Below are positions 24,857 to 36,587 of a stretch of DNA of 64,000 nucleotides, one piece after another. Positions within the stretch are counted from its first letter, which is position 1. Each line of letters opens with the position of its first letter. The notes under the pieces were generated by a model. It worked only from the letters and a program-made list of their open reading frames with translations. It was not told where the DNA came from and made no database searches. A program made the translations under genes and the position numbers. This DNA comes from Phocoena phocoena (lineage: Eukaryota; Chordata; Mammalia; Artiodactyla; Phocoenidae). The stretch is taken from positions 23,403,668 to 23,467,667 of the forward strand of contig NC_089234.1 of the NCBI RefSeq assembly GCF_963924675.1. The letters run 5' to 3'.

Positions 24857-25160
24857 CAAGGTTACCAGCGGGGAAGCGGGGGGGGGGGGGGGGGGGGGGG
24901 GCGGGCGGGGGCAGGGAACAGTCAGGGAGTTTGGGATTGATATATACACACCACTGTACTTAAAATAGATAACCAACAAGAACCTACTGTATAGCACAGG
25001 GAACTCTGCTCAATATTATGTAACAACCTAAATGGGAAAGAATTTGAAAAAGAATAGATACGTATATACATATATATATATCACTTAGCTATACACCTGA
25101 AACTATCACAACATTGTTAATCAACTATACTCCAATATAAAATTTAAAAAAATAAATCAC
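24857..25160 (+). repeat. L1 3'UTR fragment with expanded poly(G)
   Basis: The L1 3' end is recognised by 'aaggttaccagcggggaag', the G-rich tract, 'gttgggattgatatatac'-like sequence at about 24930, 'gtatagcacagggaactctg', and the closing 'atcaactatactccaatat'. It is the older L1 type seen again at 36588. The normally mixed polypurine tract is replaced by 24 consecutive G at 24878-24901. Confidence 0.85.
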
Positions 25161-25584
25161 ATATGATTGCTTAAAAAAATCATCATTCATATCATTCTAG
25201 GACAAGAGGACAAGGCACAGAAGCACTGGGAAAAATAAAAAAGGATATCCCCGCCCCAGCCAGTTCTCCTCAATATCATCTTCCTCTCTCACTCTCATCC
25301 TCCATCCTCCCTTTCCTTCCTCTACTTGTCCCTAACATATTATTTCTCCTCCCATTCTTTGTTCTTGTCGTGCTTCCAGCAGTACACCTAGGCAGTTTCT
25401 ATTTCTTCCCATAAACTCCCAGTGAGCTAGCAGGAGATATTTTCCCCCTTGTTTGGATAAAGTTCTCTCAAAGCCCACAAACTAGGTCTTTTCTGACTTT
25501 AGAAAGTCCTTCCTACAGACACAGAAGATGTCTTCACCTATACCCAATGCTATCTGCCTGGCACTGCAGAGGCAGCGAAGGTAG
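25161..25584. other. Unique pyrimidine-rich sequence
   Basis: C/T-rich at 25255-25375 ('ctctctcactctcatcctcc'), otherwise featureless. It may contain a diverged L2 piece, not callable. Confidence 0.35.
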
Positions 25585-25820
25585 CAAAGATGGACTTTGT
25601 TTCACGCAAATCTGGGTTAAATCCCAAATCTGCCATAAATTTCCTGTCCTTAGACAAAGTTCTTCGTTCTGAATCTCCACCTACTCATCTACAAAACAAG
25701 GGTAATAACACCTATCTTTCAACTGAACAGCACATTACAGATCTATATGTTATAGAATACGATACATAGGAATTGTCTAATTACAGATTGTGGCATACTG
25801 TAGGCACCCAGTAAATATTA
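25585..25820 (+). repeat. MIR SINE
   Basis: Recognised by 'tctgggttaaatcccaaatc', then 'cctgtccttagacaaagttc', 'catctacaaaacaagggta' and the closing 'taggcacccagtaaatatt'. Nearly full-length. Confidence 0.75.
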
Positions 25821-26684
25821 GCAGCCAAAACTTTCTTCTCAACCTTGCTATTAAGAGCCATCACACAGGTTTTTAAATTATTTCTCCCCATAACTTCTTA
25901 GTTCATCAGCTGGGGACTCTCCTCTCTGTGTTGCCTTAGATTTAGGTATAGGCTCTTGCACGCCCAGGATAGTGGGTAAAAACAACTTCCTTCTGTTTGC
26001 CTGGCTAAGAAGGATAAATGACTCTATCTCTGTGGTTTATGTTGAATGCTTGATAATGCATCACCAAGAGAAGCACTTAGCAAGAACACCCATAAATAAG
26101 GCTATGATGTTTATTCAAACTACTCTATTTGCAAAGCCAAGTATACAAATGAAAGATGAAAACAGAAAAAATGGGTCACTAAAATTAGCCTGTACTGTTT
26201 GTGAGGCAGATAATAATAATCCAGTGTGTTGTCTTTTAGAGCCTGTGCTCCAAGGAGCTTTAGTTACAGAAGAAAGATTTATTGAAAGAATTAGAAATGT
26301 ATTCCATCTTAATGTGATATCTGCTGGTCTGGGAATACAAGTCACAGAGCTGTATTGCTAAAAGTGTACTCTTTGGAAGGTTCTTTGCCTCCCAAACCTT
26401 GATAGTTGAATATTATATAAAGTCCAGCTATATTCCTTAATCATACACAAACACTGCATCTCTTTCCCTTAGCGCTTTCACAATCATGTCCTACAGGAAT
26501 GGAATAGAACTCAAGAGCTATTAACCATTAATAAGAGAGAAATAAAAGAGAATGACTGTCTGATCATGAAAGAGGAACCCAACTTAATCCATATGGACCC
26601 AGAGCTGGATGGAGGACAAATGACTGAGGTACAAGAAGGCAGCTTTTGCCTCAACAGAAGAAAGGGAAGAAAAAAACCCCATAA
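25821..26684. other. Unique sequence, nothing recognised
   Basis: Includes the 129-codon frame 25972-26361, which overlaps an almost equally long minus-strand frame, has no family resemblance and no splice context. It is treated as chance. Confidence 0.35.
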
Positions 26685-26880
26685 TATTAAGTACCCATTA
26701 TGTGTGAACAGCTGTACTTAAAATTTTGAAATTTTACCTCATTCACATGCCCTTAGAAGTTGCCATTTTACACTTGGGGAAAAAATTAAAGTATTTATGG
26801 GGTTTGCTGTGGCCACTCAGCTAGCGAACGGTGTAACTGACATTCATGTCAATCTGTGACTGACTCTAAGACTTACACTC
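26685..26880 (-). repeat. MIR SINE, minus strand
   Basis: The reverse MIR order is visible: 'acccattatgtgtgaacagc', 'ttttacctcattcacatg', 'ccattttacacttgggga', 'ggccactcagctagcgaa'. Diverged; edges approximate. Confidence 0.65.
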
Positions 26881-27194
26881 TTCTCTTCCTACCATTCCAT
26901 CTCTGTAAGCTCCAGGAACAATTTCACACCGAGAGCTGCTGAAAAATTCAATCAGTGAGTGAATGGGTGAAAAGCTCTTGATCACCAGAAATGGTGCCCA
27001 GAGCCTGCAGGAGCAGTGCTTGAAGAGAAGCCCCCAGCGGGAGGAGGCTGAACTTCTCCGGAAGCTTTTATATCTGTGTCCCGTGTTCGTCTCCTTTCTT
27101 GCTACTGTTGTTGTGGGTTAGGTCACGTGCACCTGTTTCAAACAGTAACACCAGCAGTTGCCTCTATTCTTCCTCATCGGTGGCTTGCTCAGTA
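26881..27194. other. Unique sequence, nothing recognised
   Basis: No recognised repeat or gene. Confidence 0.35.
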
Positions 27195-27355
27195 TTTTAT
27201 AAACCTGACCACACTTAGTCCTTAACATTTTCCTGAAAGGTTGTTTTATTGTCCCATTTTTCAGGTGAGGAAAATTAATTAAGAGAGGAAATGAAACACA
27301 CAGGGAGGACACACAGGGAGGACATTTTAAAGCTGGGATTCTAATCTGGATGTAT
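27195..27355 (-). repeat. MIR SINE, minus strand, with tandem duplication
   Basis: The phrase 'gtcccatttttcaggtgagg' followed by 'gctgggattctaatctgga' is reverse MIR. Within it the unit 'acacacagggaggac' is repeated directly at about 27296-27322, a later slippage event. Confidence 0.65.
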
Positions 27356-28484
27356 TTTATTCAGATGCAGGTCCAACACTTGGATCAAGATGTCAAAGAC
27401 CTTAAAACACTTGGGAAAAAAATTTTACAGCAGAAAAAAAATAATCCCTTCCATGTGAGCAATCTGCCTGACTCAAAATAATACCTTATATGAGTTAGCT
27501 TAGAGGGTGACGGGACTGCTGAACCTGGCCTTGCTGGTTTTCCTGCCTGCCATTAGTTTTACACAGTTTCCTATGGCTTAGCATCCCACAAGGGCTGTCC
27601 TTTTCCATTCGTCAGTTTGTCAAGGTTTCCCGGCTTCTATTGAGAAATATGACAGGGAGTTATCACCCTGCTTCTGTCCATCAAGCTAAAGAATTGATTA
27701 GAGCTGCTGGAGGAAAACAATGGACTTGTCTACTCTACACACATCCTTATCACCCTCCTGACCTTTGAGGGAATTGGTGTCATTGTCACATGCAACTTCA
27801 TTTAGATTGGGTTCATTGATATATAAATGAATGCATAAACACAGGAATAAATAAACAAATAAGTAAATAAATCATCGGAACCTCAGAATATTTCCTTTGC
27901 TTCCACCCCCAAATGGGCATCACTGAAAGGAAAGCCATGGAATGACTTTCATCTATGGAAACTTCTGCTTGATTCTCATATCCTCTAGGGTTGCAGGGAG
28001 AGGTGGTCTGATATCCTACACCTCGGGCTCAAGTAGAACTGTTTATAGGTGAACAGAAATTTTTAACAGACATGGCTCTTTTGGGGGGAGGTCTCATGGT
28101 CTCTTCTAACCCTCTTGCTGCCTTAATCTGTTTACAAGCCAAAAGCTCTGGGTATGGATATCTCATCTCTGATCTTCTTGTTTTGAAAAGAAAGAGCGGA
28201 CATAGGTTCAAATCTAGCAAAACTGTGCACCTGTAACATCTTTGTGACCACATATTAGGTGATCTTTACATCTTATTTGCCTTCAAGTTAGCTACTGACT
28301 TTCTGCATAGGAATGAGCTAGACCCTCTACTAGGTAAACTGCCTGTAATTAAAAGTGTCTTCACAGTTATTCCTACTGCCTGATATGTCCACCTCCCCAT
28401 CTCTCAGTCTGTGTGTCTTAGCTAGTAACTCAGAAGGAAAGAGATGGCACTCTCACAATGGAATAATTCAAGGAGAATTGACTA
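27356..28484. other. Unique sequence, possible conserved noncoding DNA at 27440-27760
   Basis: No repeat family recognised. The 27440-27760 portion is balanced in composition and free of low-complexity tracts, a texture often seen in conserved noncoding elements. A TAAA/CAAATAAG-rich patch lies at 27820-27875. Confidence 0.3.
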
Positions 28485-28890
28485 AAGAGACTATTTACAA
28501 ATATGTGGGCAACGTTTAGGGAAATCACAGGAGGCAGTAATAATCTGCCCCACCTCTGTCACCATTTCTAGGTGAAAAGGGAGAAGGGAGGAAGTGGTCC
28601 TGAAAGCCAACAGGAGAGAGAGAGAGTGGAGAGGAAGTCTGTAAAAGAAGCTGGGATCTCTGGGAAGAAAGCTACCAAGTGCGATTTTAAAAGGAGAGGG
28701 AACACAAGTACCCAACTTCACACTCCTTCCCTCTGATCTCCTTGTGGAGCTCCTCATTGGACAAAGGCCATAGGAGGCTGGAAGGTAAAGGAGCTCATTA
28801 ATGTGATCTAAACAGATCAGCCCCTTGCAGTAGAGAAGCAGAGGAAGAAGAGTGAATCTGGAGGGGCAAATACAATATTCACCCACACCT
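28485..28890. repeat. Probable old interspersed repeat, family not named
   Basis: The closing portion ('gtgaatctggaggggcaaat' and onward) and the middle ('cattggacaaaggccatag') resemble a common mammalian interspersed repeat whose consensus I recall without its name. The 131-codon minus-strand frame (28491-28886) across it has no family features. Tentative. Confidence 0.4.
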
Positions 28891-29280
28891 GGCCTTCAAA
28901 TTATATCCAGCAGGCCCACATACACCACAGAACATTTCTAGCCCCTCTTTCCTTGGACTACTGCAACAAGAAAGAAATTTCTCCCCACTCTATTGCAGAC
29001 CGATCATACATATTCTTACCCATTGCGTTTGTTTCATATATGGCTGATTTTCCCATTAGATTAGACACTCCTGGAAGGGCTGGGGCTACATCTAATCTCT
29101 TGGTCAGTCTAATGGAATGTGAAATAACCAAACTCCGTATATTTCTTTACCTCAAGTGTATAAATGAAATGTCAATGGACTTTAGCAAATTGCCTAAAGT
29201 TTCACAGTGAATGAAGTTGAGAAAACACTTAGATTTATTCCAGATTTTATGCATTTAGATTTTGTTGCTTCAGTTTGCAA
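28891..29280. other. Unique sequence, nothing recognised
   Basis: No recognised gene. An L2-like phrase ('tagacactcctggaagggct') at about 29060 is too short to call. Confidence 0.3.
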
Positions 29281-29331
29281 TTAGAACACCTTCCTTCCTT
29301 CCTCCCTCCCTCTCCTTCTCTCTCTCTCTTT

Positions 29332-29393
<62 letters not shown>
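29281..29393. repeat. Compound microsatellite: (CCTT)n / (CT)n / (AC)n
   Basis: A C/T-rich stretch (29290-29344) passes into an uninterrupted (AC)n run at 29346-29393, about 24 units. It is likely polymorphic and prone to read-length and assembly error. Confidence 0.95.
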
Positions 29394-29395
<2 letters not shown>

Positions 29396-29833
29396 AGGCT
29401 TAAATTTGGGCATCATGTCTCTGGGTTAAGATCATTTTTGGAAAGGCAGTGTTCATCTTCTATAAGGATTCACGTGGGAGAGGCGATATCCTGCATAAAT
29501 GTAGCAGGAAATAATAATAACCTTAACCTGCCTTTTATTTTGAGTCTTCCTACCTTCTCGCTCCCTCTAAATCACCAAGTAATCAATCTGAAGCAGCAAC
29601 AGGCAACACCATTAAAATTACAGATGCTTGGAGATGGAATTAGTCTACTCACTCGTTATTCTTGATTAACAGAAAATTATCCTGCTAACATTTACTGTGC
29701 TGTTCATTTGTTATTCGGAAGTGATTAGCCACAAATAACAGTTAAGAACCAGCCAGTTTTGTAGTTTCAGCCACAGCTGTAATTACCTCCCCAGTGCCTC
29801 TGCCTTCAGACACGCCTTCCTCACTTGAAAATA
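29394..29833. other. Unique sequence, possible conserved noncoding DNA
   Basis: From about 29480 to 29770 the sequence is repeat-free and has many homeodomain-like and POU-like cores ('caccaagtaatcaatc', 'attaaaattacag', 'gattagccacaaataac'). No coding frame with support. Needs a cross-species alignment to confirm constraint. Confidence 0.35.
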
Positions 29834-29911
29834 TCGGGCTGCCAAAAAGTTCGTTCGGGTTTGTCCATACGATGTTATGAAAAATCCGAATGAATTTTTT
29901 GGCCAACCCAA
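29834..29911. mobile_element. Mariner-type MITE, 78 bp, diverged
   Basis: This is a second copy of the 6871 element: it begins 'tcgggctgccaaaaagttcg' and ends 'ttttttggccaaccca' plus a final A, with TA on both sides (29832-29833, 29912-29913). The arms pair with several mismatches, so it is more diverged. It keeps a longer loop segment ('atacgatgttatg') than the 6871 copy. Confidence 0.9.
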
Positions 29912-31139
29912 TAGCTCATGCCCTTCCTTCAACACTACCTCCCTCTCAGATATCAGCTTTTTTTTTTTTTTCCTCTCTCAACCATAGTGAAATTAGTGGC
30001 CCCACTCACATTCACCCCATTCGTGAAGACCTGAAAACCATCAGGGAAGAATTTTAACTTTTTGCCCAAAGCTGGGAAATCTCGGGGCCCAGATGATTCT
30101 GTTTCCCAAATTTCCCCATTAGCTGCATCAGCCTCCAATGCGTTTCTCATTCATATTACTTTCCTCCAAGAAGGAACCTGAGGGTCTCAGGTCAGACAGT
30201 GACCTAGCCCCACTGTTAACCTCTGATATCTTCACCCTTTTTCCTTACTTCCTCTTTCTCTCATTTAAACACCTCCTTACCTGGAATTTCTTTTCTGTAG
30301 AAATCTACATTTTAACAAATTCTTACGGCTCTGGGGATGACCAGCGTTACCCTAGGCATTACCAGATTGTCCACCTTAAGTTCTCCCATTAAAATTTCCT
30401 TTTTTCTGTTTTTCATTCCCATAGGAAAACAGCTTCACCAGGCTGTTAATGAATGAATGAATTTGCCCTCAGGTGTTAACGACGACTTAAAACTGAACAT
30501 TGGTGTTTGTCATCCGAGGATATCTACATTTTGTAATTCTCAGCAAAAACTGCCCATTATCAGCATTTCAGAAGCCTTTCTAAAATGCCTGGAACCCATG
30601 TCAGAGTTTCTCATACAACATATAGGGCGGAGTCTGAACCTAAGAATTGGCTCTTACTGGAATTTTAGGAATCTGTAACAAGATAATGAGGGATTGGTTG
30701 ATTGACTGAGGTTCAGCTGGCCAACATAGTGCCCTTAAATTCATGGTTCTTTCTCTAAGTCTGAATCTTTTGCCTACTTCTACAACTCAACCAATTTTTT
30801 AAAACTTGTTCCAAAAAAATCGTCCAGTATGAGGGTGCTTATTCCTGTACCCTATTCCAAAGTTCTTCATTAGAACCTGTAGAAATCTACATTTTAACAA
30901 ATTCTTAAGAAAAACAAAAAACAAATTCTTATGACACACTCAAGTTTGAGAACTACTCGTTGCCTTGGGCAAAGCCAAGATCCAGACCTACCAGGTTTAG
31001 AAGCTGATTTGATTCAGGGTTTACTTATTCTTTCTTTTAGTTACCTTGCAGTGGATCATTGGCCCCAGACATCAAACTATATACTCCAATGAATCTTTGA
31101 CTTAACCTAAAGAATATCTTTCTTTTTTCTTTTAAATAG
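29912..31139. other. Mostly unique sequence; MER20-like 3' end at 30860-30960
   Basis: The piece at about 30870-30960 ('tctacattttaacaaattct' to 'cacactcaagtttgagaact') resembles the 3' end of a MER20-type hAT MITE with a small internal duplication. An exact 31-base copy of part of it also occurs at 30295-30325. The rest is unassigned. Confidence 0.4.
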
Positions 31140-31499
31140 GATACATTCAATGAATTGTTTGACATGACATTTACTATATGTCCAGACATGTTTTATTCAT
31201 CTCACCATCTGATCTGTTGTGCCTAAAGCACCATCTAGCATACATGACTACACAGCAAAGAATAAAACCAGATTCATTTCCCTCAGGGAGCTTGGAGTCA
31301 GGGAGAATGATATGAATTCAATTAACACGAGACAGAAGGTAATAAATGAAAATCAGAATCTAGAACAGGAATAAGCATAATGTATTCTAAAAGACCTCAT
31401 GTGAAGGAGATAGCAGATGAGTTGAACTCTGAAGAATGGGCTAGTTTACAACAGGCACTTAGGGCCCAAAAGCAGACAGACTGATGATAACCACTCATG
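31140..31499. other. Unassigned, possible degraded L2
   Basis: Phrases such as 'ctcagggagcttggagtca' suggest an L2 remnant on the minus strand, too diverged for a firm call. Confidence 0.3.
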
Positions 31500-31850
31500 C
31501 TGTTTCCCTCTTCCCAAGGGCCTTTCACACATCAGGTCCTTTGGGTGAATTCTTATTTATCCTCTAAAGCCTTGCTCTGGCTCCACTGACCCTATGAAGT
31601 CTCCTTGCTCCCCTCAGGGCTAAGCTCATCATCCCTCCTTTGTTCCTCTGCTTAGTTTGCAACTGCTGCTATGCTAAAAGCATCACGCTAATCTCTGTTG
31701 TAGGGAATGATTCATTTATATAACTGAATCCACACTAGATTGTGATCGACTTGGTAGCAGAAAACATGACATTCATCTTTGATTCATCTTTGAACACTTA
31801 GCAGACCACCTGGCATGTAGAAAGTGTACAATGCATGTTTGCTCATTTAA
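31500..31850 (+). repeat. L2 LINE 3' fragment
   Basis: The L2 order is visible: 'tcttatttatcctctaaagc', 'ccactgaccctatgaagtct', 'cacactagattgtgatcga', and the closing 'ccacctggcatgtagaaag'. Diverged. Confidence 0.65.
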
Positions 31851-31879
31851 CATTTACACTGTAGTAGTTAACAGCCAAA

Positions 31880-32125
31880 GTGACCAGTTTGTGTCCTGAC
31901 TACAACCTGATATCAGTGTGACATTACTAAAGTTATTTAATCTTTCTGTGTCTCAGTTTCCTCATCAGTGAAATGGGAGAAAACAATTTTCTAATACATT
32001 TCAGATACTATTTTTAAATAATAAACGCTGCTAGTATTGATATTTGGATAAAACGAGTTAATACAAGTGAAGTGTACAGGAGAGTCTGGTGCATTATAAG
32101 TGTTCAATAATTATTTACTGATAGC
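31880..32125 (+). repeat. MIR SINE
   Basis: Recognised by 'gttatttaatctttctgtg', 'tctcagtttcctcatcagtg' and the end 'gtgttcaataattatttac'. Confidence 0.75.
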
Positions 32126-32249
32126 TTTATCAGTAGTAAAGTTGAATAGATTCTTCTTCCCTACGTCACTATCCTTGGAATTCTGCTGACAAGTTGAGGT
32201 GTTTGGGCAGGTGGCTATAGCCGTGAATACATCTGTGACACCTTACTGT

Positions 32250-32480
32250 GATATAAGACTCCCATTCCCAGCACTTACCCTTTTATGGATATTGTCTTGC
32301 ATCATTACATGGCATTGGGCATCTTACAGACACTGACACAGACAACTCTGAGACATTGTTGCAAGTCACCCAATGAATCAGAGGAACAGACAAACCAGAC
32401 TCCAGACTTTTAGGTCAAGGCCCCCCACTCCATACTAAGGATTGAGAGTCTGGCACATCAGGTCTTAACTTCTAAACCAC
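32250..32480 (-). repeat. MIR-like SINE, minus strand
   Basis: The reverse MIR order is suggested by 'gttgcaagtcacccaatgaa' and 'cagactccagacttttaggt'. Diverged and tentative. Confidence 0.45.
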
Positions 32481-32689
32481 GTGCTTTCCAAGCAGATATA
32501 CCCATCATGTCAATTTCAACTTTCTACACTAATTGCGTTTCTCTCAGCCTGGGATATTGGGCAAGTTATTTTATGTTTCCTCTTCTGTTGCTGAAGAAAA
32601 GCTCTGAAGCAGTGGCTAGCTTGAGCCGTCTTGCAGAGGGCATTGTCGGTTCCACCAGTTTCAACCTCCAAAATTCTTTACCCTGGGTG

Positions 32690-32876
32690 GTTTTCCCCTA
32701 GCTGGAGACATTTAGCAATATCTGGAGAGATGTTTGGTTATCACAGCTCAGGGATGCTACCGGTATCTACTGCGTAGAGCTCAGGGTTGCTACTAACCAT
32801 CCTACATGTGCAGAACAGCCCTGACAGCAAATAATGATGCTGCCCAAAGTATCAATTGTGCCATGGTTGACAAACT
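32690..32876 (+). mobile_element. MER5A-type hAT MITE, 5' end degraded
   Basis: The body matches MER5A: 'ggagacatttagcaatatct', 'ggttatcacagctcaggga', 'ccatcctacatgtgcagaac', and the closing 'gccatggttgacaaactatg'. The left terminal repeat is not clearly present. Confidence 0.75.
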
Positions 32877-33881
32877 ATGCTCTAGAGCCAGGGCACTACC
32901 TAAGCACGGCTTTAAAGAAATGGTATAAATTTTAAACATCCCATATGCTGGCTCAGTTTGGGGTAGTAAAACTCATGGGAAGAAAAGATTAAACAAAGTA
33001 GAAGGTGAAGATGATAAAAAGGGCAAAGAGACCTGCTTCTGACAATAGCACTGTCTCTATTTGGATGCTTTAAGCTTTCTACATCCCAGCAAACCAATTT
33101 ACTACCTTTTTTCTGGCAACAGATATGTTGCACAGTTATTTGGTTTCAATGGTAATGATACCCAGCAAGAACACTGAACCTTAAGAGCAGCTTTGTGGAT
33201 TCTGTGGTCTGACCCAGTGCCCTTTAATAAGACCAAGTTCCCTTTGTGACTTCTCAGTTGGAGGAGATCGGGGTACTGGGAGCAAAAGCCTTGTTTGATT
33301 CATTTTACCCTTCAGTTTTCTTTAAAATTGCACACATCACAAAGGAGGGTCCCAGGTGAGAAGAAAAGCAGGCATCAAATCGGATAAAATAATAAAGCAA
33401 CTAGAGTCACAGCCTCTCTTCTCCCCAGCTACCTTCCTGCAATATTCACTTGGTTTTCTGTCTGTAAAGCAAAATCATCTGATGCTCCCTAAACCATTTC
33501 CAATTTAACATGCATGTCACACTTTACTAATTATTCATAATTTCAAAAAAGCTATCATATCTTTTTATAGGGAGGTTATTTCAGCCTTCTAATCCCAAAG
33601 TCAATGAGTTAGAGTTGTATGGATAAGTTATTTGTGTTCATGCATTGGTGCTTCAAAGGAATTTGTTAAGAAAAGACGGAATATTTTGTTCTCGCAGTTA
33701 ATCCCTTTGCAACATTCCAAATTTATGATATTAAAGACTTACCCAGTTTAAAATCTTATCCAACCTAAAATGAGTTATTACTCCACAGAAATATTTAAAT
33801 TTGACTCTGGAATTTGTTTTTAATAGATAATTGAAGGTATGAGTTTCCGTAAGTAAATTGTGATCTTTCCCTAGCAAGATA
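32877..33881. other. Unique sequence, nothing recognised
   Basis: About 1 kb without a recognised repeat, gene or RNA. Confidence 0.35.
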
Positions 33882-33883
33882 TA

Positions 33884-34119
33884 CAGTTGACCCTTGAACA
33901 ACATGGGTTTGAAATGCACAGGTCCATTTATCCGTGGATTTTTTTCAAGAAATGAGTGTCACAGAACTACACAGTCGGCAACTGGCTGAATCCAGGGGTG
34001 CAGAACTGAGGTTACGGAGGAACCTCGGATACCAAAGACCAACTGTGAAGTTACACCTAGATTTTGGACCGGGCAGAGAGCAGACACCCCTAACCCCCAT
34101 GTTGTTCAAGGGTCAACTG
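33884..34119 (+). mobile_element. Tigger-type (MER44-like) MITE with perfect terminal repeats
   Basis: The first 24 bases, starting 'cagttgacccttgaacaaca', are exactly complementary to the last 24. TA lies on both sides (33882-33883 and 34120-34121), as expected for the pogo/Tigger branch of Tc1/mariner. At 236 bp it is non-autonomous; the overlapping 109-codon frame is not transposase. The MER44 name is from memory of the terminal sequence. Confidence 0.88.
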
Positions 34120-34589
34120 TATTTTTTTCTTGTGACTTACCTGGTGCTCTATAATGCGATTTTATGGCTACATGTTGGAGTTTTGTTCTGCCAAAAGGTT
34201 TGCAGACCTTTCAATGTATTTCCTTCCTACATAATCTTTTCCTATGAGCCCAGAGGACTCTGAGGGTGACTACAGATATGGCATTTCCCATTTGCTCCTC
34301 AACCTCTTTCAAATCCCAGGACCGAAAGTCTGTCCTGCTGAGCACAGTCAGGGGCACAAGACAAACTACCCTGCAACACACCAAGTAAAAAAAGAAAGTT
34401 TGTCAAAGATATGGAGGCAAGCTCTCTTTACCAGTGATTTGCTTTTGGTTCAAAACCATATAAAGAGTGTCTCAGTTGAGAATTTTTGATGTACTCTAAG
34501 TAGAAAGCACCATCTCATGTTAACCTAATCAAAGAAATGGAAAATATTGGCTTCTTTAGAACAAGCAACACTGTTAAAACTTAAAGAGT
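34120..34589. other. Unique sequence, nothing recognised
   Basis: No recognised gene or repeat. Confidence 0.3.
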
Positions 34590-35085
34590 TCATGTCATTC
34601 CTTTGCTCAAAATGATCCAATCCCTTTCTAATACTTTCAGATTCAAATAGGAGAGTTTATTATGATTATAAAATTGTACATCATCTAGCATACCATCCAT
34701 CTCTCTGATCTCATCACCTATTCACCCTACTTCCTCCTTTACTCCATCCCATCCTTGAAGGTGGGCTCCTGAACTTGTCCTAGCTTGAAGCTCATTCCCT
34801 TCACGTCACTCAAATATCACCTTCTCGCTGAGGCCTTAACTACCCACCTAGCCAAAATTGAACCTCCACCCATGACACTTCCTACCACACTTAATTTTCT
34901 CTTAGAATTTATCATTATCTACCATCCTGTAGATTTTAACCTTTTACCTTTTACCTACCCACATTTGCAATATAAACTTCAGAAGGGCAGGGATTTTCAT
35001 TAATTTGTTTCACAGCTGCATCCACAGTGTCTAGAATAGTACCTAGGACACAGCACAGATGCTCAGTAAGTAATTATTGAAATAA
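34590..35085 (+). repeat. L2 LINE 3' fragment
   Basis: The L2 order is clear: 'gtcattcctttgctcaaaat', 'aaatatcaccttctcgctga', 'cttagaatttatcattatct', 'cagaagggcagggattttc' and 'gctcagtaagtaattattga'. Confidence 0.8.
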
Positions 35086-36587
35086 AGAATCAAGTTAAAA
35101 TCAAGTTCCATGGAACTTAAAAGCAAGACATTAATCTGTGAGTCACAAAGGACTAGGAAGCTCTCAGGAACTTTGAAAGCTTCCCTTTATGGATTCATAG
35201 GTTCTCTTACATGATCTTCTTTTCCTCTTTCTGGGTCAGTTATCTCACCATCTCTGCAGCCTCCTTTGCACTGATCCAGTGTGTGATCATTGAGCTGTCA
35301 TTACCTCAGTTCCAGCAGACAGCTCTACTAGATTCTCTGGACCTCCAAATTTCTGGAGGAGAGAATGTGATTGGCCAACATTGGTATAAGGTGCTCCCAG
35401 CCCCTCATGGGCAATTAATCACAGCCAAAGGAAAGGGGTCACATAAGGCAACACAGGGCCACCAGGGGTTCACTGTTAAGGATGTGGGGGAGGGTTTATT
35501 TCTTAAATTTCAAGGTATTTTCAAAGCTCACATTTATACCCTTTCGTTACAATATAAAGATAATCAGCAAATAAGGACAAGTTTAACAGAAAAGTCAGAT
35601 GGTTCTCATTGCTCTGGCCTTGTTTAAACGAGTAGAACACTGTTCCGTGTTATGAGAAAAAATCAAATTCTGCGTAGACACACCCTGCGTGCTTACAGTC
35701 TGAAGGAACAATATTTATTACTGGCAACCAATTTTCAATGTCTTGAGAGAATGTCTTTCAACATTTTATGTGTGTGTCCTTTCTCCTTTAATTTTCAAAA
35801 CTTCATGGATACCACCCCCATGGTATAGTCATAATTGTATTAGCCATTGAAGGAAAAATAAGTAATATGGAGGAAAAGTAATATCCTCCATTAGGCACTG
35901 TATCCTCAAACCCAGCAAGTGACAGGGACATTGAGTTCAGATGTCAAGACATGGGGTGACAAGGGGAAGAAAGAGTCTTAATGAAGCACAGCCCTGGAGG
36001 AAAGTAAGGATGATTCAGCTTGTCAGTGAAAGAGGACAGGGATTCTACTTTCCAAGCTAAGCCAAAGGGCACAATTAGATAACCACAGCTGGACTGGAAA
36101 GCTCTTGTTATGAAATAGTAGACAATGAGATGAAAACATGGTTATTAGTCACCTTGGGGATGATTTTCAACATCAGACTAAGAGAAATTCAACTCAAAGT
36201 CAATGAGAGTTATTTATGGTTGTGGCTAAGGTGGGATTAGCCCTGAGTGGGAAGCAACCAACGACGTGGCCTTCAGCACCAACTCTCCCCAACCCACCCT
36301 CCTCTTTGCTCTCCACTTCCACCTAGACGAGGCTGATAAACATGGCCAGAGGCTGCCTTTAGGACAATGTGAAGGTAGGTCAGTTACTGCTGGCCCTTCT
36401 ACCAAGTCCACCAGGTTTGTAGTGGCCTTATACTGCCCAGGGGCCCCTCTGGGCACTTCCCACACACCTGTGCTTTCTCACCAGTTGAACTCCAACCAAA
36501 CTTATCTGTCCTGAAGCTTCCACTTGGCCTTAAACTTGCCTTCCTAAGACTGTAGTTAGTTAGATCGATAAAATGATTCAGTTAATG
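35086..36587. other. Unassigned sequence
   Basis: Includes the 138-codon frame 35211-35627, which shows no family resemblance or splice context. I recognise no repeat with confidence. Confidence 0.3.

Noticed and set aside
24775..24963. Frame with a poly-Gly run, and its antisense poly-Pro frame
   Set aside because: Both are translations of the poly(G) tract in an L1 3'UTR fragment.
25972..26361. 129-codon plus-strand frame
   Set aside because: No family resemblance, no splice sites that would make an exon, and a nearly as long minus-strand frame overlaps it.
28485..28890. 131-codon minus-strand frame as a possible gene
   Set aside because: The DNA resembles an old interspersed repeat, and the frame has no domain or conserved motif.
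35211..35627. 138-codon plus-strand frame with a hydrophobic start
   Set aside because: The start resembles a signal peptide only by composition. There is no domain, no polyadenylation context, and the rest is not protein-like.
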